Positions 6,615-13,165 of a stretch of DNA of 13,165 bases are shown piece by piece. Position 1 is the stretch's first letter. Each line of letters begins with the position of its first letter. The DNA lies in contig DAIESZ010000138.1 of NCBI GenBank assembly GCA_027346035.1, forward strand, positions 1-13,165. Reading direction: 5' to 3'. Below the pieces are notes generated by a model that was given only the letters and a program-made list of their open reading frames with translations, had not been told where the DNA came from and ran no database searches. Source of the stretch: Propionibacteriaceae bacterium. GTDB lineage: Bacteria > Actinomycetota > Actinomycetes > Propionibacteriales > Propionibacteriaceae. A program made the translations under genes and the position numbers.

Positions 6615-7718
6615 CTAACGATCGACGCGGGCGCCGCCGCCGCCGGCGAGCTTCAGCACCTCGGCGGCGGTGGCCATCGACGTGTCCCCGGGGGTGGTCA
6701 TCGCCAGCGCCCCGTGCGCCGCGCCGTAGTCGACGCAGGTCTGCAGCGGCCGGCCGGTGATCAGCCCGTAGATGAGTCCGGACGCGAACGAGTCGCCACC
6801 CCCGACCCGGTCGAGGATCTCCAGCGCGTCACGCTGGGTGACCTGCACGAGCCCCTCGTCGGCGGACCAGGCGATGGCCCCCCAGTCGTTGACGGTGGCC
6901 GAGCGGACGCCGCGCATCGTGGTCGCGATGACCCGGAAGTTCGGGTAGGCCGCGGACGCCGTCTCGATCATCCGGGCGAACCCCGCGACGGGCAGGGCGG
7001 TGAGGAACTCGTCGACCCCCTCGACCGCGAAACCGAGGGAGGCGGTGAAGTCCTCCTCGTTGCCGATCATCACATCGACGTGGCGTGCGAGTTCGCGGTT
7101 GACCTCCTGCGCGCGGGCCTGGCCCCCGATCGACTTCCACAGGCTGGGCCGGTAGTTGAGGTCGTAGCTGACGATCGTGCCGTGCGCGCGGGCCGCCTTG
7201 ACCACCGCGAGGCAGGTCTCGGCGGCGGTGTCGGACAGCGCGGCATAGATGCCGCCGGTGTGCAGCCAGCGCACCCCCTGCTCGCCGAACAGGCGGTCGA
7301 GGTCGAGATCCTCGGGACGCAGCTGGCTGATCGCGGTGTGACCCCGGTCCGACACGCCCTTCGCCCCGCGGACGCCGAAGCCGCGTTCGGTGAAGTTGAG
7401 GCCGTTGCGCACCGAGCGGCCGACGCCGTCGGAGGGCACCCAGCGCACCATCGACGTGTCGACGCCGCCGGTGAGCATGAAGTCCTCGACGAGCCGTCCG
7501 ACCTCGTCGTCGACGAGTGCGGTGAGCACCGCGGCGCGCAGGCCGAACACCTTGCGCAGGCCGCGGACGACGTTGTACTCGCCGCCGCCCTCCCAGGCGG
7601 TGAACTGGCGGGAGGTGCGGATGCGGCCCTCACCGGGGTCCAGCCGCAGCATCACCTCGCCGAGCGAGACGGCGTCGTAGCGGCACTGGTCGGCGGGTCT
7701 CAGCGTCAGGCTGGTCAT
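6615..7718 (-). CDS. kdgK: 2-keto-3-deoxygluconate kinase (PfkB family)
   Basis: Phosphorylates 2-keto-3-deoxy-D-gluconate to KDPG with ATP, feeding the aldolase encoded immediately upstream. It has 367 residues, somewhat longer than many KdgK proteins (about 310-340). PfkB features are the N-terminal strand SLGEVMLRLDP, the sugar-binding WEGGGEYNVVRGLRKVFG, the mid-domain YDLNYRPSLW, and the C-terminal anion-hole/catalytic motif DRVGGGDSFASG with catalytic base D309. The GGGEYNV motif replaces the more common GGAEANVA form, marking a distinct PfkB subgroup. The ATG at 7718 has a GGAGA five nt upstream and starts 12 bp after the eda stop, so the genes are surely cotranscribed. Another sugar or keto-sugar-acid kinase function is possible, but the four-gene context makes KDG the likely substrate. 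Confidence 0.88.
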   Translation of the reverse strand: MTSLTLRPADQCRYDAVSLGEVMLRLDPGEGRIRTSRQFTAWEGGGEYNVVRGLRKVFGLRAAVLTALVDDEVGRLVEDFMLTGGVDTSMVRWVPSDGVGRSVRNGLNFTERGFGVRGAKGVSDRGHTAISQLRPEDLDLDRLFGEQGVRWLHTGGIYAALSDTAAETCLAVVKAARAHGTIVSYDLNYRPSLWKSIGGQARAQEVNRELARHVDVMIGNEEDFTASLGFAVEGVDEFLTALPVAGFARMIETASAAYPNFRVIATTMRGVRSATVNDWGAIAWSADEGLVQVTQRDALEILDRVGGGDSFASGLIYGLITGRPLQTCVDYGAAHGALAMTTPGDTSMATAAEVLKLAGGGGARVDR

Positions 7719-7730
7719 GGTTGTCTCCGG

Positions 7731-8357
7731 TCACTTCTCGATGGCGGCGGCCGCGGCGACCGCCTGGGCGCACAGGCGGGCGATGGTGTCGACGTCACCG
7801 GCGTCGATGGCGGCGGCCGGCACCATCCACGAGCCGCCGACGGCAGGGATGCACTTCTGGCCGAGGTAGTCGGCCAGGTTGGCCAGACTCACCCCGCCCG
7901 TGGGGACGAACCGCACGTCGCCGAACGGCGCCGACAGGGCGGCGATCGTCGTGGCGCCGCCGTACGACCCGGCGGGGAAGAACTTCACGGTGGAGATGCC
8001 GAGCCGCCGGGCTGCCATGATCTCCGACGGGGTCACGCATCCGGGCAGCACGTCGAGGCCGAGCGCCTGGGACCGGCGGACGACGTCGGCGTCGAGCCCG
8101 GGGCTCACGATGAACCGGGCTCCCGCCTCGGCGGCCCGCTCGACCTGCTCGACGCTGAGCACGGTGCCCGCGCCGACCAGCAGGTCGTCGCGCCTAGCCA
8201 GGGCCGTGATCGTGGCGACGGCGGCCGCCGTGCGGAAGGTGACCTCGGCGATCGGCAGTCCGCCGCGCACGAGGGCCTCGCCGAGCGCCTCGGCGCGCCC
8301 GGCGTCCGAGCAGACCACCACCGGGACGATGCGGTGGCGGGTGATGTCACTGAGCAT
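7731..8357 (-). CDS. eda: KDPG (2-keto-3-deoxy-6-phosphogluconate) aldolase
   Basis: Class I aldolase that splits KDPG to pyruvate and glyceraldehyde-3-phosphate, ending the uronate route in central metabolism. The 208-residue length is typical. The catalytic set is visible: the glutamate base E38 and R42 in AEVTFRT, GAGTVL (62-67), SPG (85-87), the GCVTPSE loop, the Schiff-base lysine K125 in VKFFPA, and the phosphate-binding PTGGVS. The ATG at 8357 is supported by AGGAGG (8363-8368) five nt upstream. The gene follows uxaC2 after 47 bp that include a perfect 12-bp palindrome (8385-8396), and kdgK follows 12 bp later. Some family members also cleave 4-hydroxy-2-oxoglutarate or KDPGal; the kdgK neighbour favours KDPG. 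Confidence 0.94.
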   Translation of the reverse strand: MLSDITRHRIVPVVVCSDAGRAEALGEALVRGGLPIAEVTFRTAAAVATITALARRDDLLVGAGTVLSVEQVERAAEAGARFIVSPGLDADVVRRSQALGLDVLPGCVTPSEIMAARRLGISTVKFFPAGSYGGATTIAALSAPFGDVRFVPTGGVSLANLADYLGQKCIPAVGGSWMVPAAAIDAGDVDTIARLCAQAVAAAAAIEK

Positions 8358-8404
8358 GGGAGCCTCCTGGGAGTGCGGGTGAGGGACCCGCGGGTCTGAT
8401 CGGA

Positions 8405-9826
8405 TCAGCGGCGCGCGTAGGCGGCCAGCGGGATGCGGTAGGCGAGTTCGATCGCGGTCTCATACGCCTCGGCCTCACCCAGCCGGTGCTCGAGCACCAG
8501 CCTGGCGAGGTAGCCGGCGTCGATTCGCCGGGACAGGTCGTGGCGGGCCGGGATCGACGCGAACGCCCGGGTGTCGTCGACGAAACCCGACATGTTGTAG
8601 AACCCCGCCGTCTCGGTGGCGGTCTCGCGGAACCGGCGCATGCCCTCGGGGGAGTCGATGAACCACCACGGGGCCCCGAGCCGCACGCTCGGGTAGACGC
8701 CGGCGATCGGCGCGAACTCGCGGCTGTACACGGTCTCGTCGATCGTGAACAGGATGCAGCGGAACCCGGGATCCATGCCGAACGCCTCGAGCATCGGACG
8801 CAGGGCGTGCGTGTACTCGGCCGCGAACGGGATGTCGAACCCCTTGTCGGGACCGTGCTGGGCGAACATTCCCGCGTGGTGGTTGCGCAGCACCCCGGTG
8901 TGGATCTGCATGACCATCCTGTCGTCGCGGGCCATACCGGCGAACTGGAACAGCATGTGGCCGGCGAAGGCCCGCGACTCCTCCGCGGTGATGCGGTCAC
9001 CCGCCAGGGCACGGGCGAACAGATCCGAGGCGACCCGCTCGTCGAGCGGAGCGGTGTCCGCGTGGTCGTGGCCGTGGTCGCTGGCCCGTGCCCCCGCCCG
9101 CTTGAACGCCTCGCGCTGCCGGCGCAGGGCGTCGAGGAAGTGGGGGTAGGCGCCGATCTCGAGACCGGCGGCGTCCCCGAGCCGGCGCACCTCGTCGCGC
9201 CATGCGGGCCGGTCGAGATAGGCGACCGCGTCGGGACGGAAGGTCGGCACGACCCGCTCGCCGTAGCCGGCGTCCGCGAGCCGTCGGTGGTGGACGAGGT
9301 CGGACGACGCCGGGTCGGTGGTGCTGACGATCTCGATGTTGAACCGGTCGAGCAACGGGAGCGGGCGGAAGTCGGGGCTCGCGACGACGTCGGCGATCTG
9401 GTCGTAGATCGCGTCGGCGGTCTCCGCGCTCGGCACGCTGGTGACGCCGAACACCGTGACCAGTTCGTGTTCGAGCCAGAACCGTGACGGGGTTCCGCGG
9501 TACAGCTTCCAGTTGCTGCAGAACCGACGCCAGATCGCGCGCGGGTCCGACTCGGTGGAGCCACCGTCGCCGCGGGGGACGCCGAGGTCGGCCAGCGGGA
9601 TGCCCTGGGAGGCGAGCATCCGCGTCACGTAGTGGTCGGGCACGATGAGCAGCCGAGCGGGGTCGTCGAACGCCCGGTTGTCGGCGAACACCTCGGCCTC
9701 GACGTGCCCGTGCATGCTCACCAGGGGCAGGCCGCGAGTCTGCGCGAAGATCGACCGCGCGAGCGCCCGCTGCGCGGGATCGACGGGAAGTGCGCGGTCC
9801 GGGTGCAGTTCCAGTGTCTCGGCCAT
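8405..9826 (-). CDS. uxaC: Uronate isomerase, copy 2
   Basis: First enzyme of the module B operon, converting galacturonate to tagaturonate and/or glucuronate to fructuronate. It has 473 residues, the same length as copy 1. Features are the HxH metal motif (H39-G-H41 in VSMHGHVEAE), VPDHYVTR, FTIDETVYSREFAPIAGVYP, APWWFIDSPEGMRRFRE-TETAGF and the C-terminal GFVDDTRAFASIPARHDLSRR block, a textbook UxaC C-terminus. I chose the ATG at 9826, preceded by GGGAGA (9831-9836), because the protein then begins in line with copy 1. The open frame extends far upstream (to about 10513) but there it runs antisense to the lacI gene and is not real. A LacI-type box (9845-9858) lies just upstream of the start, so LacI repression relieved by a uronate or pathway intermediate is likely. 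Confidence 0.93.
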   Translation of the reverse strand: MAETLELHPDRALPVDPAQRALARSIFAQTRGLPLVSMHGHVEAEVFADNRAFDDPARLLIVPDHYVTRMLASQGIPLADLGVPRGDGGSTESDPRAIWRRFCSNWKLYRGTPSRFWLEHELVTVFGVTSVPSAETADAIYDQIADVVASPDFRPLPLLDRFNIEIVSTTDPASSDLVHHRRLADAGYGERVVPTFRPDAVAYLDRPAWRDEVRRLGDAAGLEIGAYPHFLDALRRQREAFKRAGARASDHGHDHADTAPLDERVASDLFARALAGDRITAEESRAFAGHMLFQFAGMARDDRMVMQIHTGVLRNHHAGMFAQHGPDKGFDIPFAAEYTHALRPMLEAFGMDPGFRCILFTIDETVYSREFAPIAGVYPSVRLGAPWWFIDSPEGMRRFRETATETAGFYNMSGFVDDTRAFASIPARHDLSRRIDAGYLARLVLEHRLGEAEAYETAIELAYRIPLAAYARR

Positions 9827-9844
9827 CGGGTCTCCCGTTCGTGG

Positions 9845-9858
9845 TGCAAACGATTCCA
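9845..9858. promoter_or_regulatory. Putative LacI-family operator O1 (uxaC2 side)
   Basis: TGCAAACGATTCCA is an imperfect palindrome around a central CG, the classic LacI/GalR-family operator form. It lies 19 bp upstream of the uxaC2 ATG. It matches the second box (9945-9958) at 12 of 14 positions in the same orientation. A possible minus-strand -10 (TAAGCT on that strand, 9864-9869) would place the uxaC2 transcription start inside or beside this box, fitting repression. Its recognition by the adjacent LacI protein is inference. Confidence 0.65.
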
Positions 9859-9941
9859 CGCGCAGCTTACCCCGGAATGGCCGGGAGGAAAAGGGAGAGG
9901 AATGCGTTTCCCGCCATGTGGTCGGGCCCGCCTTGGCGACC

Positions 9942-9971
9942 TTGTGCACACGATTGCATGCCGGGTACCCT
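9942..9971 (+). promoter_or_regulatory. Putative lacI promoter
   Basis: A -35-like TTGTGC (9942-9947), an 18-bp spacer and a -10-like TACCCT (9966-9971, TANNNT form) lie just upstream of the lacI start. Transcription would begin near 9978, giving a very short leader that begins at about the Shine-Dalgarno sequence. Operator O2 overlaps the -35 and spacer, which would make the regulator autoregulated. The promoter is predicted from pattern only. Confidence 0.4.
9945..9958. promoter_or_regulatory. Putative LacI-family operator O2 (lacI side)
   Basis: TGCACACGATTGCA has symmetric TGCA ends around a central CG (TGCA-N2-CG-N2-TGCA). It begins exactly 100 bp after O1 and differs from it at two positions. 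It overlaps the predicted lacI promoter. Paired boxes could allow looping between the two divergent promoters, although 100 bp is close to a half-integral number of helical turns. Confidence 0.65.
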
Positions 9972-9977
9972 GCCGAC

Positions 9978-9984
9978 AGGAGGT
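9978..9984 (+). promoter_or_regulatory. Ribosome binding site deciding the lacI GTG start
   Basis: AGGAGGT lies five nt before the GTG at 9990. It decides between this GTG and the far upstream in-frame starts that would overlap uxaC2. Confidence 0.8.
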
Positions 9985-9989
9985 ATGAC

Positions 9990-11042
9990 GTGACGCACAG
10001 TCCCGGCCAGGTGGGGGCGCCCCGGGCGGAGGCGCAGCGGCGGCGCGAACCCGCCGGAGTCACGCTGCGCCATGTCGCGGCCGCGGCGGGGGTCTCGGTC
10101 GCCACGGCGTCCCGGGCGTTCTCCCGCCCCGAGAAGTTCGACCCCTCGACGAGGGCCCGCATCCTCCGGTTGGCCGACGAACTCCGGTATGTGCCCCACC
10201 GGGCGGCGCAGGCGCTGATCACGGGTCGCACCATGTCGCTCGGTCTGGTGGTGCCCGACCTCACCAACCCCTTCTTCCCCGGCGTCATCAAGGGTGCCCA
10301 GGCCCGCGCGCGCGAACGGGGTCTGTCGCTGCTCATCGCCGACACCGACGAGGATCCGGGCGCCGAACTCGCCCTCGTCGGGCAACTCGCCCAGCGCACC
10401 GACGCGGTCGTGCTCTGCTCGAGCCGCATGCCCGACGACGACCTCGACCGCGCCGCCCGGCTGTGCCCGGTGGTCCTGGTCAACCGGGAGCATCCCGGCG
10501 TCCCTGCCGTCACCTTCGACTCCGACGCCGGCGTGCGTGAGGCGGCCGTTCACCTGCGAGCGCTCGGACACCGCCGGGTCGGGTACGTCGGCGGCCCGGC
10601 CCACAGCTTCAGCGACGCCGCCCGGGCGGCCGGCCTGCACGCCGAGTTCCCGGCGCACGGGCTCGAGGTCGTGCTGCTCGGCAACCACGACCCCTCCTTC
10701 GAGGGGGGGCGCCGGGCGGCCGACGTCGTGTTGTCGTCCGACGTCACCGCGGTGATGGTGCACAACGACGTGATGGCCCTGGGGCTGGTCGGACGGCTGC
10801 TCGACTACGGCCTCGACATCCCGCGCGAGCTGAGCGTGATCGGGTGGGACGACATCGAGTTCGCCGGCATGTTCACCCCCGGCCTCACCACCGTGCGGAT
10901 GCCCCGGGAGGACGCCGGCCGGGCGGCGGTGGGCTACCTCGAGGCGGCACTCGGCGGCCGCACATCCGAACCGCCGCGGCTCGAGACCCATCTCGTGTTC
11001 CGCCAGACCACCGCCCGGGCGCACGAGCGGCGTCCCGGCTGA
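9990..11042 (+). CDS. LacI-family transcriptional regulator of the uronate locus
   Basis: 350-residue repressor with an N-terminal LacI helix-turn-helix and hinge (about residues 24-75: VTLRHVAAAAGVSVATASRAF, then RYVPHRAAQAL) and a periplasmic-binding-like effector domain (SLGLVVPDLTNPFFPGVIKG at its start; GHRRVGYVGGP and VIGWDDIEFAGMFTPGLTTVRMP further on). The GTG at 9990 is set by AGGAGGT (9978-9984) five nt upstream; an ATG at 9985 leads to a stop after two codons. The open frame continues to 9645 but overlaps uxaC2 on the other strand. The gene diverges from the uxaC2 operon across 163 bp holding two LacI-type boxes and is followed after 39 bp by a uronate reductase gene. It probably represses both directions and senses a uronate or an intermediate; the effector is unknown. 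Confidence 0.92.
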   Translation: MTHSPGQVGAPRAEAQRRREPAGVTLRHVAAAAGVSVATASRAFSRPEKFDPSTRARILRLADELRYVPHRAAQALITGRTMSLGLVVPDLTNPFFPGVIKGAQARARERGLSLLIADTDEDPGAELALVGQLAQRTDAVVLCSSRMPDDDLDRAARLCPVVLVNREHPGVPAVTFDSDAGVREAAVHLRALGHRRVGYVGGPAHSFSDAARAAGLHAEFPAHGLEVVLLGNHDPSFEGGRRAADVVLSSDVTAVMVHNDVMALGLVGRLLDYGLDIPRELSVIGWDDIEFAGMFTPGLTTVRMPREDAGRAAVGYLEAALGGRTSEPPRLETHLVFRQTTARAHERRPG

Positions 11043-11081
11043 GCCGCACCGCGGCAACCCACCAGATCCCGAGAGGACACC

Positions 11082-12524
11082 ATGGACCGACTCGACCGCC
11101 ACACCCTCGCCCGCATTCCGGCGACACCTCAAGTGCTGCTGCCCCCGCCCGGGTGGGACCGCCAGGGCGTGGGCATCGTGCACTTCGGCATCGGTGCGTT
11201 CCACCGGGCTCACCAGGCGGTGTTCACGCAGGACGCGTTCGCGGCCACCGGTGACGATCGGTGGGGGATCAGCGGCCTCACGCAGCGTTCGGCGTCCGTG
11301 CGCGACCAGTTGGCCCCCCAGGACGGCCTGTACGGGGTGCTCGAACGGGCCGTCGACCACCTCGGCGTGCGGGTCGTCGGCTCGGTGCGGGAGGTGCTGT
11401 TCCCCGCGGAGCAGCACGAGGCGGTGCTCGATCGGCTCGCCGATCCCGCGGTCCAGGTGGTCACGCTCACCGTCACAGAGAAGGGCTACCGCCGCGACGC
11501 CGCGGGCCACCTCGACCTCACAGACCCGGCGGTCGCCGCCGAGATCGCGGGCGGTCCGGTCACCAGTGCGGTGGGGCGGCTCGTCCGCGGGCTCGAGCGG
11601 CGGGCCGCCACCAGTGACGCGCCGCTCACGGTCGTCTGCTGCGACAACCTCACCGACAACGGCCGCGTGGTGCGCCGGCTGGTCGAGGACTACTGCGAGG
11701 CGATCGCGGCGTCCGATCTCCAGGTCTGGATCGGTGGCCATGTGCGCTTCCCGTCGACGATGGTCGACCGGATCGTGCCCGCCACCACCGCCGACGACCG
11801 GGACCTCGGCGAGCGACTGCTCGGGCTGCGCGACGAGGGCCTGGTGACCGCCGAGTTGTTCAAGCAGTGGGTGATCGAGGACGACTTCGCCGCCGAACGA
11901 CCCGCCTGGCACCTGGCGGGTGCCCAACTGGTCAGCGATGTCGCGCCGTTCGAGAACATGAAGCTGCGGATCCTCAACGGCACCCACTCGACCCTCGCCT
12001 ACCTCGGCGCGCTGCGCGGGCACGCGACGATCTCCTCGGCGGTCTCCGATCCCGACCTGCTCGACATCGCCCAGCACCTCATCGCCGACGACGTCATCCC
12101 GATCCTCGAACAACCCGAGGGCGAGGACCTGCAGGCCTACGGCGCCGAGGTGCTGAAGCGGTTCGCGAACCCGGCGCTCGCCCACAAGACCACCCAGATC
12201 GCGATGGACGGCTCGCAGAAGCTGCCGTTTCGGCTGCTCGGCACGATCCGCGCGAACCTCGCGACCGGCCGGACGCCGCACCACGCACTGCGGGGCGTCG
12301 CCGGGTGGATGGCCTACCTCGCCCGGTCCGAGGGTGCCGGCGGGCTCGCACTGCTGGTCGACGACCCGATGGCCGACCGGCTCACCAGCCTCGTGCGGGG
12401 CCGCGCGGATGCCGCCGCGGTGGTCGACGCGCTGCTCGGCGTCCACGAGATCTTCGGCGACGACCTGCCCGACAACGTGGCGGTGCGCGACGAACTCGTG
12501 AGCGACGTGCGCGAGTTGCTGTAG
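11082..12524 (+). CDS. Mannitol dehydrogenase-family oxidoreductase, probable tagaturonate/fructuronate reductase
   Basis: 480-residue NAD(P)H-dependent long-chain polyol/uronate reductase, the second enzyme of the module B pathway, making D-altronate (or D-mannonate) from the ketouronate. The N-terminal cofactor segment is GIVHFGIGAFHRAHQAVF (about residues 31-48); FPSTMVDRIVP is the family central signature; the catalytic K-x4-N-x2-H is K294, N299 and H302 in KLRILNGTHSTLAYLG, almost the numbering of Pseudomonas mannitol dehydrogenase (K295, N300, H303). The ATG at 11082 has GAGAGG (11071-11076) five nt upstream. It is cotranscribed with lacI (39-bp gap), an arrangement that places the reductase under the same control as the divergent isomerase-aldolase-kinase-dehydratase operon. 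NGTHS resembles fructuronate reductase/mannitol dehydrogenase, yet the only dehydratase here is of altronate type, so substrate choice is open. It is convergent with the HNH gene 31 bp away. Confidence 0.88.
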   Translation: MDRLDRHTLARIPATPQVLLPPPGWDRQGVGIVHFGIGAFHRAHQAVFTQDAFAATGDDRWGISGLTQRSASVRDQLAPQDGLYGVLERAVDHLGVRVVGSVREVLFPAEQHEAVLDRLADPAVQVVTLTVTEKGYRRDAAGHLDLTDPAVAAEIAGGPVTSAVGRLVRGLERRAATSDAPLTVVCCDNLTDNGRVVRRLVEDYCEAIAASDLQVWIGGHVRFPSTMVDRIVPATTADDRDLGERLLGLRDEGLVTAELFKQWVIEDDFAAERPAWHLAGAQLVSDVAPFENMKLRILNGTHSTLAYLGALRGHATISSAVSDPDLLDIAQHLIADDVIPILEQPEGEDLQAYGAEVLKRFANPALAHKTTQIAMDGSQKLPFRLLGTIRANLATGRTPHHALRGVAGWMAYLARSEGAGGLALLVDDPMADRLTSLVRGRADAAAVVDALLGVHEIFGDDLPDNVAVRDELVSDVRELL

Positions 12525-12555
12525 GCGGCCGGATCGCGGCGTCGCCGGGCGGTGG

Positions 12556-13165
12556 CTACCGGGAGGCGCCGGTCGGTAGGGCCTGGGCGGGGCAGGTGGA
12601 CAGCACCCGGATGATCGCCTGCTTCTCGGCGGCGGTGACCCACAGGGAGTACTTCCGCTTCACCGCCACCTGGCGGGCGACGTAGGCGCACCGGAACGCC
12701 TTGTTGGGCGGCAGCCACGTCGCGGTGTCGGCGTCCCCCTTCTGCTGGTTGGCGGGTCCGCTGACCGCGAGCAGTTCGAGCGGGTCATTGGCGAACGCCA
12801 CCCGTTCGGAGGCGGGCCACTGCTGCGCCCCCTTCTGCCAGGCGTCGCCGAGGGCCACGACGTGGTCGATCTGCACCGCCTCGGAGGTGGTGGCGCCGCG
12901 CACGAAGTCGATGGTCGTGCCGGTGTAGGGGTCGGCGAGCGTGCCCGAGGCGACGATGCAGTCGTGCGTGCCCGACCGGAAGACCACCCGGGTGAGGTCG
13001 CGACGCAGGATGTCGTTGCGGGTGTCGCAGCCGTTGTGATCGGTGTCGACCCAGCCGTCGCCGAACAGACGACGCGCGTAGCCGGTCATCGGAGCCCGGC
13101 CCTTGACCGTCAGCAACCGGGCCGCCGCGAGGGCGCTGCCGGACGCCGCGGAGCCGGCGCCGGAC
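12556..13165 (-). CDS. Secreted-type HNH endonuclease domain protein (DUF1524 / GmrSD-like), 5' end cut by window edge
   Basis: About 202 residues are visible, open to the right edge. A TTG inside the frame (13116) is not needed as a start, because the reading continues as a Ser/Ala/Gly-rich linker typical of the region after a signal peptide in exported proteins. The family motif GWVDTDHNGCDTRNDILRRD is followed by the nuclease core: QIDHVVALGDAW (catalytic His at 12862-12864), then FANDPLELLAVSGPANQQKGD with the Asn and Lys of the HNH fold. Four cysteines (GCDT, HDCI, FRCA, STCP) could form two disulfides, in line with export. The likely role is a non-specific extracellular or cell-envelope nuclease; actinobacteria commonly encode such proteins. 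It is convergent with the reductase gene and has no visible link to uronate metabolism. Confidence 0.85.
   Translation of the reverse strand, partial: SGAGSAASGSALAAARLLTVKGRAPMTGYARRLFGDGWVDTDHNGCDTRNDILRRDLTRVVFRSGTHDCIVASGTLADPYTGTTIDFVRGATTSEAVQIDHVVALGDAWQKGAQQWPASERVAFANDPLELLAVSGPANQQKGDADTATWLPPNKAFRCAYVARQVAVKRKYSLWVTAAEKQAIIRVLSTCPAQALPTGASR

Noticed and set aside
8385..8396. Perfect palindrome GACCCGCGGGTC between uxaC2 and eda as an operator or terminator
   Set aside because: Twelve-base palindromes are not rare at this GC content, there is no T-tract, and the genes on both sides look cotranscribed.
6192..8399. 735-codon plus-strand open frame opposite uxaA, kdgK and eda
   Set aside because: It is antisense to three well-recognised genes. 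The translation is Gly/Asp/Arg/Val-rich without any domain, as expected for the mirror frame of high-GC genes.
9827..10513. N-terminal extension of uxaC2 upstream of 9826
   Set aside because: It would run through the divergent promoter region and antisense to lacI. The family N-terminus begins at the ATG at 9826, matching copy 1 in length.
9867..12446. 859-codon minus-strand open frame opposite lacI and the second reductase
   Set aside because: It lies antisense to two recognised genes with proper start sites. Its composition is a GC-driven shadow with no motif.
12525..12555. Bidirectional terminator between the convergent reductase and HNH genes
   Set aside because: Only a 4-bp stem (CGGC-GTC-GCCG) and no T-run can be seen in the 31-bp gap.

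Overview
The window is GC-rich throughout. Its codons end mostly in G or C, GTG starts are used, and Shine-Dalgarno sites are of the GGAGG type. This points to an actinobacterium. A Mycobacteriales member such as Gordonia or a relative is a reasonable guess from the gene content, but no marker gene proves it.

Nearly all of the window is a hexuronate (galacturonate/glucuronate) catabolic locus arranged as two modules. Module A (1-4135) holds a uronate isomerase (uxaC copy 1) overlapping a mannitol-dehydrogenase-family reductase that runs off the left edge. Both are on the minus strand. They diverge from a plus-strand LarA-type (nickel-pincer hydroxyacid racemase/epimerase family) gene. Module B (5036-12524) is a minus-strand run uxaC2 > eda > kdgK > uxaA (isomerase, KDPG aldolase, 2-keto-3-deoxygluconate kinase, altronate dehydratase). 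It diverges from a plus-strand pair of a LacI-family regulator and a second mannitol-dehydrogenase-family reductase. Together module B encodes a complete Ashwell-type route: galacturonate > tagaturonate > altronate > KDG > KDPG > pyruvate + glyceraldehyde-3-phosphate. No transporter, no mannonate dehydratase (UxuA) and no pectin-degrading enzyme lie inside the window.

The divergent uxaC2/lacI promoter region (9827-9989) carries two 14-bp pseudo-palindromic LacI-type boxes, 12/14 identical to each other and exactly 100 bp apart. These are the likely operators. The uxaC1/larA divergent region (2743-2851) carries four copies of TGTTGC instead, and probably answers to a different regulator.

Between the convergent larA and uxaA genes lie 900 bp (4136-5035) with no intact gene. 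This stretch holds a decayed C-terminal LuxR/NarL-type helix-turn-helix fragment whose tail is duplicated at 50-bp period, a GC-rich hairpin, a second 50-bp-period array built on the octamer GCTGGCGA in both orientations, and a GAGGGACGC low-complexity tract. The right edge (12556-13165) holds the minus-strand 3' part of a secreted-type HNH (DUF1524) nuclease gene unrelated to the uronate locus.

The most interesting hypothesis concerns module A. The LarA homologue keeps all the residues expected for the nickel-pincer active site and sits beside an isomerase-reductase pair. It could epimerise an aldonate made by that pair, for example D-mannonate to D-gluconate, and so bypass the missing mannonate dehydratase.
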